Assembly: GCA_002421005.1 (NCBI GenBank)
Contig: DIJC01000022.1
Span: 72,671-124,624, forward strand
Length of the DNA stretch: 51,954 nucleotides
DNA from: Enterobacteriaceae bacterium UBA5654
GTDB lineage: Bacteria; Pseudomonadota; Gammaproteobacteria; Enterobacterales; Enterobacteriaceae
Reading direction: 5' to 3'
A model generated the notes under the pieces. That model had not been told where the DNA came from. It did not search any database and was given only the letters and a program-made list of their open reading frames with translations. A program made the translations under genes and the position numbers. This document shows, piece after piece, positions 1 through 7,757 of this stretch (the stretch's first letter is position 1; each line of letters begins with the position of its first letter).

Positions 1-48
1 ACGCCGGACCGTTCCCTCTCCTGGGGGAGAGGGCCAGGGAGAGGGCGG
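1..48. repeat. GAGAGGG-type intergenic repeat, inverted copy
   Basis: This is an imperfect self-complementary stretch built on CCCTCTCC and GGAGAGGG blocks. Its reverse complement matches the repeat at about 51644-51691 almost base for base, including the flanking CCGTCCGGCGT/ACGCCGGAC(C/G)G edge. It has no coding signal and is probably one of the dispersed intergenic repeats common in Enterobacter-type chromosomes, possibly acting as a hairpin at transcript ends. The family name is not asserted. Confidence 0.7.
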
Positions 49-104
49 GAAACGGGCATCAGACTTTCAGCCCGTTTTATCTTCTTTGAAACCCAAATCA
101 TCAG

Positions 105-152
105 GCCCGGTTTCCTTAACTGACCAGCATTAGGCTCCTGCCGGGCTTTTTT
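105..152 (+). terminator. Possible rho-independent terminator of an upstream gene
   Basis: GCCCGG (105-110) can pair with CCGGGC (141-146), and a run of six T follows directly. The loop of 30 nt is long, which weakens the call. It would end a + strand transcript that begins before the window. No gene is visible between it and the beta-glucosidase gene. Confidence 0.35.
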
Positions 153-206
153 GTGCTCGCCGATCGGGATCTTTTCGAATTCGCTCACATTTTCGTCTAT
201 TAGTTT

Positions 207-246
207 TTGCCAGGTTGGGCCTGCCGGGTATATGACTAGTCATATA
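207..246 (+). promoter_or_regulatory. Operator palindrome and candidate promoter of the beta-glucoside operon
   Basis: Bases 229-246 (TATATGACTAGTCATATA) form a perfect 18-bp palindrome 39 bp upstream of the glucosidase start. A -35-like TTGCCA (207-212) lies 16 bp before TATATG (229-234), so a repressor bound to the palindrome would cover the -10 element. The GntR/UTRA regulator encoded at the end of the same operon is the natural candidate, since HutC-type regulators usually bind short symmetric sites. The palindrome is directly seen. Promoter and partner are inferred. Confidence 0.55.
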
Positions 247-285
247 AATAAAATGACTTTACATACCTGTGCGAGGACTCTAATC

Positions 286-1662
286 ATGACAGTAAAACTA
301 CCTGACGGATTTTTATGGGGAAACTCGGTCTCCAGTATGCAGACCGAAGGTGCCTGGAATGAAGGCGGTAAAGGGAAGTCGGTTTACGATATTCGGGAAG
401 CCAGCGAGTTTGCCTCCGACTGGAAAGTCGCCACCGATTCTTATCATCGTTATCGCGAAGATTTTGATTACATGCAGGATCTGGGGATGAACTGCTACCG
501 CTTTCAGATCGCCTGGAGCCGCGTATGCCCGCTGGGTGACGGCGAGTTTAACGACGAGGGCATCGCCTTCTACGACCGCTTTATCAACGATTTGCTCGCC
601 CGTGGCATAGAGCCGATGGTCTGCCTGTATCACTTCGACATGCCGCTGGCGCTGGCAGAGCAGTACAACGGTTTTACCGACCGCCACGTGATGGACGCGT
701 TTATCCGCTACGGCCAGAAGATGATCGACTGTTTCGGCGACCGGGTTAAATACTGGCTCTCTTTTAACGAGCAGAACATTTTCCATATGCCGGAAGCCTT
801 TAAGGTGGGCGGCTATCTGCACGGCGATCAAACCCTGCGTGAGCTGTATCAGATCCAGCATCACACGATGGTGGCTCACATGCGCTTAACCCAGTATCTG
901 CATGAAACCCGTCCCGGCAAACTGTTCGGCGGAATGCTGGCGCACCAGTTGGTCTATCCGGCAACCTGCAAGCCGCGCGATATTTTCTGCGCCCAGCAGT
1001 TTGACGAATTCCTTAATCAGAACCTGCTGCGGGTCTACGCGGGCGAGGGTTACAGCCCGGAAGTGCTGGCGGTGGTGGAGCGCGAAGGCTTCGGCGATAT
1101 CTACCGGGAAGAGGATCTGGCGCTGTTCGCCACGCTGAAAAACGACTTTATGGCCTTCAGCTACTATGCCAGCCGGACGCTCGACAGCGATGCGATCCCG
1201 GAAAATACGCCGGTGAACTATTACCTGCTGCACGGCGACAAGCCAAATCCATGGCTGAAGGCGACGGAGTGGAACTGGCAGATCGATCCGCTTGGCTTTC
1301 GTACCATCATCACCCGCTACTACAACGACTGGCGGATGCCGGTGTTCCCGATTGAAAACGGTATCGGGGTGATTGAGTCCTGGGACGGGGTTAATCCGGT
1401 TGCGGATGATTACCGGATTGATTATCACCGCCAGCATATCGAAGCCATGAAAGCCGCCATTTTTGAAGACGGCGCGCAGGTTATCGGCTATCTCGGCTGG
1501 GGGCTGATCGACATCCTCAGCTCACAGGGTGATATGCGCAAGCGCTATGGCGTGGTGTACGTCAACCGGGAAAATCACGATCTGAAAGACCTGAAGCGGG
1601 TGCCGAAAAAAAGCTACGCATGGCTAAAACAGGTGATCCACAGCAACGGTGAGAAGATATAA
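286..1662 (+). CDS. 6-phospho-beta-glucosidase (GH1)
   Basis: This cytoplasmic glycoside hydrolase family 1 enzyme (458 aa) would cleave 6-phospho-beta-glucosides delivered by a PTS into glucose 6-phosphate and an aglycone or sugar. The acid/base glutamate is E162 in the FNEQ motif (most relatives have NEP), and the nucleophile is E357 in PIENG. Near the C-terminus, SSQGDMRKRYG (S412/S413, K419, Y421) fits the phosphate-binding Ser-Lys-Tyr set of phospho-glucosidases. The ATG at 286 was chosen because GAGGA lies 8 nt upstream and homology starts there; a longer reading frame from 151 has no support. It is first in an operon with an EIIC and a GntR-type regulator. The exact substrate (cellobiose, salicin, arbutin) is not readable. 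Confidence 0.88.
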   Translation: MTVKLPDGFLWGNSVSSMQTEGAWNEGGKGKSVYDIREASEFASDWKVATDSYHRYREDFDYMQDLGMNCYRFQIAWSRVCPLGDGEFNDEGIAFYDRFINDLLARGIEPMVCLYHFDMPLALAEQYNGFTDRHVMDAFIRYGQKMIDCFGDRVKYWLSFNEQNIFHMPEAFKVGGYLHGDQTLRELYQIQHHTMVAHMRLTQYLHETRPGKLFGGMLAHQLVYPATCKPRDIFCAQQFDEFLNQNLLRVYAGEGYSPEVLAVVEREGFGDIYREEDLALFATLKNDFMAFSYYASRTLDSDAIPENTPVNYYLLHGDKPNPWLKATEWNWQIDPLGFRTIITRYYNDWRMPVFPIENGIGVIESWDGVNPVADDYRIDYHRQHIEAMKAAIFEDGAQVIGYLGWGLIDILSSQGDMRKRYGVVYVNRENHDLKDLKRVPKKSYAWLKQVIHSNGEKI

Positions 1663-1691
1663 GTCCGCTGCCGAACCGGGTATGTACTGAT

Positions 1692-1719
1692 TTCAGGTTG
1701 CCGAATCCGACAACCTGAA
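1692..1719 (+). promoter_or_regulatory. Intercistronic hairpin between glucosidase and EIIC genes
   Basis: TTCAGGTTG (1692-1700) pairs with CAACCTGAA (1711-1719) around a 10-nt loop, 31 bp before the EIIC start. There is no T-run, so it is not a standard terminator. It may stabilise the upstream message or tune EIIC expression. A BglG-type antiterminator site is possible, but no antiterminator gene is nearby. Confidence 0.4.
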
Positions 1720-1750
1720 TTCTTCAGGCTATCAAAGAAAGGGTTCTGCT

Positions 1751-3058
1751 ATGTCTGATGCAAATATGCAGTCGTTAACCGATCGTTTTGTCGATATTTC
1801 CGCCCGCATCGCCGGGCAGGTCCATTTGCGCTCCCTGCGCGATGCCTTTGCCGCCATTATGCCGATTTTTATCCTCGCCGGGCTGGCGGTGCTGGTCAAC
1901 AACGTGGTGTTTCCGTGGGTGATGGAAGGGGAGACGCTGACGAGATTTAAACTCTGGGGCGATGCGATTATTAACGGGACGTTGAATATTGCCGCCCTGT
2001 TAATTGCTCCGATGATCGCCTGGTCGCTGGCGCGCAATAAGCATATCGATAATCCAGTTTCGGCGGTGATCATCGCCATCTGTAGCTTTATTATTATGAT
2101 GCCCATGCAGGTTGAGCTGGTGCCGGTAGGTGATAAAGCCACCGTCAATATTACTCAGGTGCTCACCTTCGCCAATATCGGCACGACCGGTATTTTTGCC
2201 GGGGTGATTATCGGCCTGCTCTCCACCGAGATTTTTATTCGCATCGCGGGCATCAAGCGGCTACATATTTCGCTGGGCGAAAACGTGCCTCCGGCGGTAA
2301 GCCAGTCGTTCTCGTCGCTGATCCCGACGATCCTTACGCTGTCGCTGTTTGCGATTTTTGCCGCGCTGCTGGCGAATTTTTTGCATACCGATCTGATCCA
2401 TCTGATTACCACCCTTATTCAGCAGCCGCTGCGCCTGATTAATACCAGTCTGCCGGGCACCCTGTTTATTTACAGCTTTGGCAACTTCCTGTTTACCCTC
2501 GGTATTCATCAGGCAGTGGTCAATAGCGTGATCCTCGAACCGTTCCTGCTGATTAACACCAATGAAAATATGCTGGCGTTCGCCAACGGCCAGCCGATCC
2601 CGCATATCATCAACAACATTTTCGTGCCGACGTTTGGTATGATCGGCGGCACTGGCAGCACTTTCTCATTGCTGATTGCGATTTTTATTTTCTCGCGGCA
2701 GAAAGCCTCGAAGCAGGTGGCGCGGCTGGCGATTTCCCCCGGCCTGTTTAATATCAACGAGCCGGTGATTTTTGGTCTGCCGATTGTGTTTAACATTCCG
2801 CTGATGATCCCCTTCGTCCTGCTGCCCGCCATCGGCATTTTGTTCGCCTGGATTTGTACTACGCTTGGGCTAATGTCGCGCTGCGTGGTGATGATCCCGT
2901 GGACCACGCCGCCGGTGCTCAGCGCCTGGCTGGCGACAGCGGGGGACTGGCGCGCCGTGGTAGTGCAATTGATCATCATCGTCTTTGGTGTATTCTTCTA
3001 CCTGCCGTTTCTCAAAGTGGCGGAGAGAGTGGCAATGAAAAACAGCGGGATCGACTGA
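1751..3058 (+). CDS. PTS lactose/cellobiose-type EIIC permease
   Basis: Inner-membrane sugar-translocating subunit (435 aa) of the lactose/cellobiose/chitobiose PTS family. The chain is strongly hydrophobic after about residue 30, with roughly ten membrane segments. Family landmarks are GIHQAVVNSVILEPF near the middle and the NEPVIFGLP signature at about residue 340, which line the sugar site. EIIC proteins need partner EIIA and EIIB for phosphotransfer, and neither is encoded here, so it probably borrows them from another locus such as a chb-type operon. It lies between the phospho-glucosidase and the regulator, consistent with import and cleavage of a beta-glucoside. Ten-odd AT-rich codons and CCC-poor usage do not stand out from neighbours. 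Confidence 0.85.
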   Translation: MSDANMQSLTDRFVDISARIAGQVHLRSLRDAFAAIMPIFILAGLAVLVNNVVFPWVMEGETLTRFKLWGDAIINGTLNIAALLIAPMIAWSLARNKHIDNPVSAVIIAICSFIIMMPMQVELVPVGDKATVNITQVLTFANIGTTGIFAGVIIGLLSTEIFIRIAGIKRLHISLGENVPPAVSQSFSSLIPTILTLSLFAIFAALLANFLHTDLIHLITTLIQQPLRLINTSLPGTLFIYSFGNFLFTLGIHQAVVNSVILEPFLLINTNENMLAFANGQPIPHIINNIFVPTFGMIGGTGSTFSLLIAIFIFSRQKASKQVARLAISPGLFNINEPVIFGLPIVFNIPLMIPFVLLPAIGILFAWICTTLGLMSRCVVMIPWTTPPVLSAWLATAGDWRAVVVQLIIIVFGVFFYLPFLKVAERVAMKNSGID

Positions 3059-3072
3059 TAAAAGGAAGGGCA

Positions 3073-3789
3073 ATGGCAGCGAAGTACATCCAGATCGCGC
3101 GGGAAATCAGGCAGCGAATTATCAGCAAGCAGTATCCCGCGAGCGAGCCGTTGCCCGACCAGTTTGCGCTGGCGGCAGAGTTCAGCACCAGCCGGATGAC
3201 CATCCAGCAGGCAATGCGGCAGTTAATTGTTGAAGGGCTGGTTTACACCCGGCAGGGGCAGGGGACGTTTATCCGCAAAAATTTCTACCAGCTCTCCCAG
3301 TGGGACCTGGTGGGCAGCGACTACTTCGGTGCGACCCAGACCTGGCAGGACAAAGGCACCGTCAGCAGCCTGGTGGTGCGCTTCGAACTGCGTTTCCCCA
3401 GCGAAAAAGAACAGACGTCGCTGCTGATTAATGCCGATGCGCCAGTCTACGATTTTATCCGCCTGCGCCTGCTCAACGGCGAGCCGATGTCGCTTGATGC
3501 CACCATTATGCCGGTGAGCCTGGTGCCAGGGCTGAATAAATCCCATCTTGAAAGCTCGGTCTTTCGCTATATCCAGCAAACGCTGGGGCTAAAAATCATG
3601 GGGTCGTACCGGGTGGTGCGGGCCTTAAAGCCTGACGCGCTGGATATGCAGTATCTGAACTGCGAGCAAACCGATCCGGTGATGGAGGTGGAGCAGGTGA
3701 TTTATCTGGAGGATGGTACGCCGCTGGAATATGCCCACTGTCATTATCGTTACGATCACAGCGGAATTGTCATCGTCAATAACGGCTAG
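3073..3789 (+). CDS. GntR/HutC-family (UTRA) transcriptional regulator
   Basis: This DNA-binding repressor (238 aa) has an N-terminal GntR winged helix at about residues 5-72 (TSRMTIQQAMRQLIVEGLV recognition region, then the wing GQGTFI) and a C-terminal UTRA effector domain at about 90-235. UTRA domains bind small ligands, often sugar phosphates. The gene starts 14 bp after the EIIC stop, with AAGGAAGGG as ribosome binding site and ATG at 3073; the longer frame into the EIIC gene was rejected. As last gene of the operon it probably autoregulates the cluster through the 18-bp palindrome at 229-246. The effector is likely a 6-phospho-beta-glucoside, by context only. Confidence 0.85.
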   Translation: MAAKYIQIAREIRQRIISKQYPASEPLPDQFALAAEFSTSRMTIQQAMRQLIVEGLVYTRQGQGTFIRKNFYQLSQWDLVGSDYFGATQTWQDKGTVSSLVVRFELRFPSEKEQTSLLINADAPVYDFIRLRLLNGEPMSLDATIMPVSLVPGLNKSHLESSVFRYIQQTLGLKIMGSYRVVRALKPDALDMQYLNCEQTDPVMEVEQVIYLEDGTPLEYAHCHYRYDHSGIVIVNNG

Positions 3790-3796
3790 CAATGAT

Positions 3797-3830
3797 GCCG
3801 GGCAGCCTTGCGCTGCCCGGCAAAACTTTT
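3797..3830. terminator. Bidirectional terminator between the GntR-type gene and ldtB
   Basis: GCCGGGCAGC (3797-3806) pairs perfectly with GCTGCCCGGC (3812-3821) around a 5-nt loop. The sequence continues AAAACTTTT, giving T-rich tails in both directions between two convergent genes. Confidence 0.8.
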
Positions 3831-4749
3831 AGTTCAGGCGAACCGGCATCCCGGAGCGATTCTGAATCGCCTGATCCAGCACGTTCTGATCGACATCGGC
3901 CTGATCGGTGACTTTTCTCACCGCGTTAGTCAGCGTTACCGGCACAATTTCATCACCGTTAAACTGCGCTTCGGTGGTGGACAGCGGGTTATGCACTTCG
4001 ACATAGCGGCTGCCGTCCGGCTCGGTGGTGGATTTCACCGGCTCATCGATAAACTGTACGCGCGTACCGACCGGCACGTTCTGGAACAGGAACTTGATGT
4101 CGTCGTTACGCAGACGCACACAGCCGTGGCTCACGCGCAGGCCAACGCCGAAGTTGGCGTTAGTGCCGTGGATCGCGTACAGGCGGCCAATATAAAGCGC
4201 ATACAGGCCCATCGGGTTATCGGGTCCGGCGGGCACGACGGCGGGCAGCGGCTGACCCGCAGCGGCGTATTCGGCGTGCATTTTAGCGGTCGGCGTCCAG
4301 GTCGGACCCGCCTTTTTGCGCTCAACTTTGGTCGTCCAGGCAATCGGCGTGTCTTTACCTAACTGACCGATACCGATAGGCAACACGATGACGGTGTTGG
4401 TGCCTTTCGGATAGTAATAAAGACGCATTTCAGCGCTGTTGATCACGATGCCTTCATGCACGGTGTCCGGCAGGATCAGCTGCTGAGGGATATTCAGCAC
4501 GGTGCCGCCCTTCGGCAGATAGGTATCTACGCCAGGGTTCGCTTCCAGCATATTGGAAAGCCCCATCTGATACTGCGCCGCAAAGTATTCCAGCGGCTGT
4601 TTGTTATCGTCAGGGATCATAACGACCTGATTTTCGCCGATTAAACGGCTGCCATCGGTCGGCAGTGGATAAGTGACGGCTGAAGCTGTTTTGCAAAAGC
4701 CCACGACAGCCAGCGCCGCCGCAAAGAGAACCGTAAGTTTCATTTTCAT
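3829..4749 (-). CDS. ldtB: L,D-transpeptidase LdtB (YbiS)
   Basis: Periplasmic enzyme (306 aa, the E. coli length) that attaches Braun lipoprotein to the diaminopimelate residue of peptidoglycan. It has a signal peptide ending about TASA, a LysM-like segment (about 40-95), and a YkuD catalytic domain with the signature HGTN...SHGCVRLRN containing the catalytic cysteine. The MKMKL start at 4749 matches the E. coli start; the frame can be opened further only with an upstream TTG. It faces ybiT divergently and is convergent with the GntR-type gene. Confidence 0.96.
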   Translation of the reverse strand: MKMKLTVLFAAALAVVGFCKTASAVTYPLPTDGSRLIGENQVVMIPDDNKQPLEYFAAQYQMGLSNMLEANPGVDTYLPKGGTVLNIPQQLILPDTVHEGIVINSAEMRLYYYPKGTNTVIVLPIGIGQLGKDTPIAWTTKVERKKAGPTWTPTAKMHAEYAAAGQPLPAVVPAGPDNPMGLYALYIGRLYAIHGTNANFGVGLRVSHGCVRLRNDDIKFLFQNVPVGTRVQFIDEPVKSTTEPDGSRYVEVHNPLSTTEAQFNGDEIVPVTLTNAVRKVTDQADVDQNVLDQAIQNRSGMPVRLN

Positions 4750-5049
4750 GTTATGCAAGATACCAGTGCCACAGGCTGTTGGTTTAAAAGTCTGACTATC
4801 ATTGGGAGCGCATTATATGTGCATTCCGGTTTGCTGGGAAACAGATGTGTGCAAAATCACACTTTTTTCCCTTGCATACATTCTAGCCGCAAATGCAGGC
4901 GACTGATTTTAATTCAGAATCCTGGCATAATTCGCTCTCCCGTTGCGCTGTAAAAGCCCTCACCTGGCGCGGGGGAATTTCTATCCGTGATAAACAGGTG
5001 CGAAAGTGGCATAATTAGCGGTTTGTCACATCTTTTTCAGGAATTACGC
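4750..5049. other. ldtB-ybiT divergent intergenic region
   Basis: This stretch of 300 bp must hold the promoters of two divergent genes. A CATAAT-like -10 is visible near 5009-5014 for ybiT. No strong operator, RNA gene or repeat was recognised, and a short reading frame at 4753-4953 has no coding character. Confidence 0.5.
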
Positions 5050-6642
5050 GTGTTAGTTTCCAGTAACGTCACCATGCAGTTCGGCAGTAAGCCGCTATTT
5101 GAAAATATTTCCGTCAAGTTCGGCGGCGGCAACCGTTACGGCCTGATTGGCGCGAACGGTAGCGGTAAATCCACCTTTATGAAGATCCTCGGCGGTGATT
5201 TAGAGCCGACATTGGGCAACGTTTCTCTCGATCCAAACGAGCGCATCGGTAAGCTGCGTCAGGATCAGTTTGCCTTTGAAGAATTTACGGTGCTCGACAC
5301 CGTGATCATGGGGCACACCGAGCTTTGGGAAGTGAAGCAGGAGCGCGACCGCATTTATAGCCTCGCTGAAATGAGCGAAGAAGACGGCTACAAAGTGGCC
5401 GATCTTGAAGTGCTGTACGGCGAGATGGACGGTTACTCTGCCGAATCCCGCGCCGGAGAATTGTTGCTCGGCGTCGGCATTCCGGTTGAACAACATTACG
5501 GCCCGATGAGCGAAGTCGCTCCCGGCTGGAAGCTGCGTGTGCTGCTGGCGCAGGCACTGTTCTCCAACCCGGACATCCTGCTGCTTGATGAACCAACCAA
5601 CAACCTTGACATCGACACTATCCGCTGGCTTGAGCAGGTGCTCAACGAGCGCGACAGCACCATGATTATCATTTCGCACGACCGTCACTTCCTTAATATG
5701 GTCTGCACCCACATGGCGGATCTGGACTACGGCGAACTGCGCGTGTATGCGGGCAATTACGACGAATATATGACCGCGGCGACCCAGGCCCGCGAACGTC
5801 TGCTGGCCGATAACGCCAAGAAAAAAGCCCAGATTGCCGACCTGCAATCCTTCGTCAGCCGTTTTAGCGCCAACGCCTCTAAATCTCGTCAGGCGACTTC
5901 CCGTGCGCGTCAGATCGATAAAATCAAGCTGGACGAAGTGAAAGCCTCCAGCCGTCAGAACCCGTTCATCCGCTTTGAGCAGGACAAAAAACTGTTCCGC
6001 AACGCGCTGGAAGTACAGAAAGTGGCGAAAGGCTTTGAGAGCGGTCCGCTGTTCAAAGATGTCAATCTGCTGCTGGAAGTGGGCGAGAAACTGGCGGTGC
6101 TGGGGATCAACGGCGTCGGTAAATCCACCTTCCTGAAAACGCTGGTGGGCGAGCATGAGGCTGACAGCGGCACGGTGAAATGGTCGGAAAACGCGCGCAT
6201 CGGTTACTACGCCCAGGATCATGAATATGAGTTCGAAAACGATCTGACGGTGTTCGAATGGATGAGCCAGTGGAAGCAAGAAGGCGACGATGAGCAGGTG
6301 GTGCGCAGCTTCCTCGGCCGTCTGCTGTTCAGCCAGGACGACATCAAAAAACCGGCGAAAGTGCTTTCCGGCGGCGAGAAAGGCCGGATGCTGTTCGGCA
6401 AGCTGATGATGCAAAAGCCCAATATTCTGGTGATGGATGAACCGACAAACCACCTTGATATGGAATCCATTGAATCGCTGAACATGGCGCTCGAAATGTA
6501 CGAAGGCACGCTGATCTTCGTCTCCCACGACCGTGAATTCGTCAGTTCGCTGGCGACTCGCGTACTGGAAATCACCCCGGAGCGCGTGGTGGACTTCAGC
6601 GGTAACTACGAAGATTACCTGCGCAGTAAAGGCGTCGAATAA
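5050..6642 (+). CDS. ybiT: ABC-F family ATPase YbiT
   Basis: Soluble protein (530 aa, same as E. coli) with two ABC ATPase domains and no membrane part. Walker A motifs are GANGSGKS and GINGVGKS, the signature in domain 2 is LSGGEKGR, and both Walker B motifs read LDEPTN/MDEPTN. A charged linker (about 240-320, rich in A, K, R) joins them. ABC-F proteins of this group act at the ribosome, regulating or rescuing translation; YbiT's precise role is less certain. The GTG at 5050 was chosen since CAGGA lies about 9 nt upstream and the product then begins like E. coli YbiT. Confidence 0.95.
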   Translation: MLVSSNVTMQFGSKPLFENISVKFGGGNRYGLIGANGSGKSTFMKILGGDLEPTLGNVSLDPNERIGKLRQDQFAFEEFTVLDTVIMGHTELWEVKQERDRIYSLAEMSEEDGYKVADLEVLYGEMDGYSAESRAGELLLGVGIPVEQHYGPMSEVAPGWKLRVLLAQALFSNPDILLLDEPTNNLDIDTIRWLEQVLNERDSTMIIISHDRHFLNMVCTHMADLDYGELRVYAGNYDEYMTAATQARERLLADNAKKKAQIADLQSFVSRFSANASKSRQATSRARQIDKIKLDEVKASSRQNPFIRFEQDKKLFRNALEVQKVAKGFESGPLFKDVNLLLEVGEKLAVLGINGVGKSTFLKTLVGEHEADSGTVKWSENARIGYYAQDHEYEFENDLTVFEWMSQWKQEGDDEQVVRSFLGRLLFSQDDIKKPAKVLSGGEKGRMLFGKLMMQKPNILVMDEPTNHLDMESIESLNMALEMYEGTLIFVSHDREFVSSLATRVLEITPERVVDFSGNYEDYLRSKGVE

Positions 6643-6652
6643 TCAATGCCAG

Positions 6653-6680
6653 AAATAGCCACGTCAGTGGCTATTTTTTT
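6653..6680. terminator. Bidirectional terminator between ybiT and ybiV
   Basis: AAATAGCCAC (6653-6662) pairs perfectly with GTGGCTATTT (6667-6676) around GTCA, and T's follow. It separates the convergent genes ybiT and ybiV. Confidence 0.88.
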
Positions 6681-7500
6681 ATTGGTATTCATTAAACGGC
6701 GGGGTTTTATCCAGCACTGCCTGAATCACATTCAGCGCACCGTGATGGTTATTATCGTCGGTGGTATAGCGAGCTATGGCTTTAATATTTTCACCCGCGT
6801 TACCCATGGCAAAAGAGTAATGCGCCATTTTCAGCATTTCGGCATCGTTACCGCTGTCGCCAATGGTGACGCAATCCTGCGGGGATAAATTCCAGCGTTT
6901 AAGTAAACGGGTAATACCGTTAGCTTTATGCAGACCGGGAATAATTAAATCAATAAAACCAAAGCCGCTGGCGACCGGCTTCATTACCCCGTCGAGTGAA
7001 ACGTGCAGGGCATCAATAAGCAGCGGAATTTGCTCGTCCGGCAGGTTCAGAGAAAATTTAAACAGCTTATCGTTAATTTCGCCGTAGTCTTTGATGCGTT
7101 TAAGGCGGTAATAATGCTTAGACATCAGCTCAATAAATGCTTCCGGCGCGTTATCGCTGACGTATGCGCTTTCCAGACCGCAGGCAACAAAATTCAGCGT
7201 CGGATCTTTAAGCAGCTCGCCAATCACAATCTGCGATTCATGCTGGGTTAACTCACCGTGAAACAGCTCTTTTCCGTGCTCATAAACCAGCGCACCGTTT
7301 TCAGCTACGTAGGAAATGGCGTCGCGAACTTCCGGGAAAAAAGAAATTAACTGGTAATACTGGTTGCCGCTGGCGACAACAAACTCAATCCCGCGCTGCT
7401 GCAACTGGGCAAACTGGGCTAAAAAACGCTCGCGGTCATACTCTTTCGCATCACTAAGGAAAGTTCCGTCCATATCGGTGACGATAACTTTAACGGTCAT
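6679..7500 (-). CDS. ybiV: HAD-type sugar phosphatase YbiV
   Basis: Cof-type haloacid-dehalogenase phosphatase (273 aa; E. coli 271). The nucleophile motif is DMDGTFL at the N-terminus (first Asp attacks phosphate, second is acid/base). Later motifs are the conserved Lys in the LHKANGI region and the Mg-binding GDSGNDAEML. The E. coli enzyme dephosphorylates sugar phosphates. It is a close paralogue of ybjI at 31507-32319, sharing the GNQYYQLISFFPE and IDLIIPG segments. Its 3' end abuts the terminator shared with ybiT. Confidence 0.95.
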   Translation of the reverse strand: MTVKVIVTDMDGTFLSDAKEYDRERFLAQFAQLQQRGIEFVVASGNQYYQLISFFPEVRDAISYVAENGALVYEHGKELFHGELTQHESQIVIGELLKDPTLNFVACGLESAYVSDNAPEAFIELMSKHYYRLKRIKDYGEINDKLFKFSLNLPDEQIPLLIDALHVSLDGVMKPVASGFGFIDLIIPGLHKANGITRLLKRWNLSPQDCVTIGDSGNDAEMLKMAHYSFAMGNAGENIKAIARYTTDDNNHHGALNVIQAVLDKTPPFNEYQ

Positions 7501-7757
7501 AAACAGGCTCCTGGCTAAAACGGCAACGTGATGTATTTTAATGACTCAGCCGGGTAATGCACACATAAATTACCAGCCAACACGGTATAGATCGCGCTTG
7601 ATTACGCATTCTGCGTACTGCATTCCACCAGAATGAACCCGTTACATACAGGCGCATTCTTCTCTGAATCCGCTACGCAACTCTGCAAAATCCCGAATGC
7701 CGTTGATCCCCACCAGGGATACAGTCATCGTACCTGATGACCCGGTGACGGAACGCC
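7501..7757. other. ybiV-rpn intergenic region
   Basis: This 257-bp divergent spacer holds the start-side signals of ybiV and the Rpn gene. No clear promoter pair, operator or RNA was recognised. The Rpn start has only a weak ribosome binding site (ACGGAACGCC before ATG), in contrast to the strong site inside that gene. Confidence 0.4.

Noticed and set aside
151..285. N-terminal extension of the 6-phospho-beta-glucosidase
   Set aside because: Homology and the GAGGA site start at 286, and the extension would run through the operator palindrome.
1692..1719. BglG-type antiterminator target (RAT) at the glucosidase-EIIC hairpin
   Set aside because: No overlapping terminator with T-run and no antiterminator gene in the cluster; the operon already encodes a GntR-type regulator.
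2854..3072. N-terminal extension of the GntR/UTRA regulator into the EIIC gene
   Set aside because: The extension is out of frame with EIIC and unlike any GntR N-terminus; the ATG at 3073 has a good ribosome binding site.
5200..6528. Antisense frame of 442 codons within ybiT
   Set aside because: Fully opposite a conserved ABC-F gene, with composition typical of a complementary-strand artefact.
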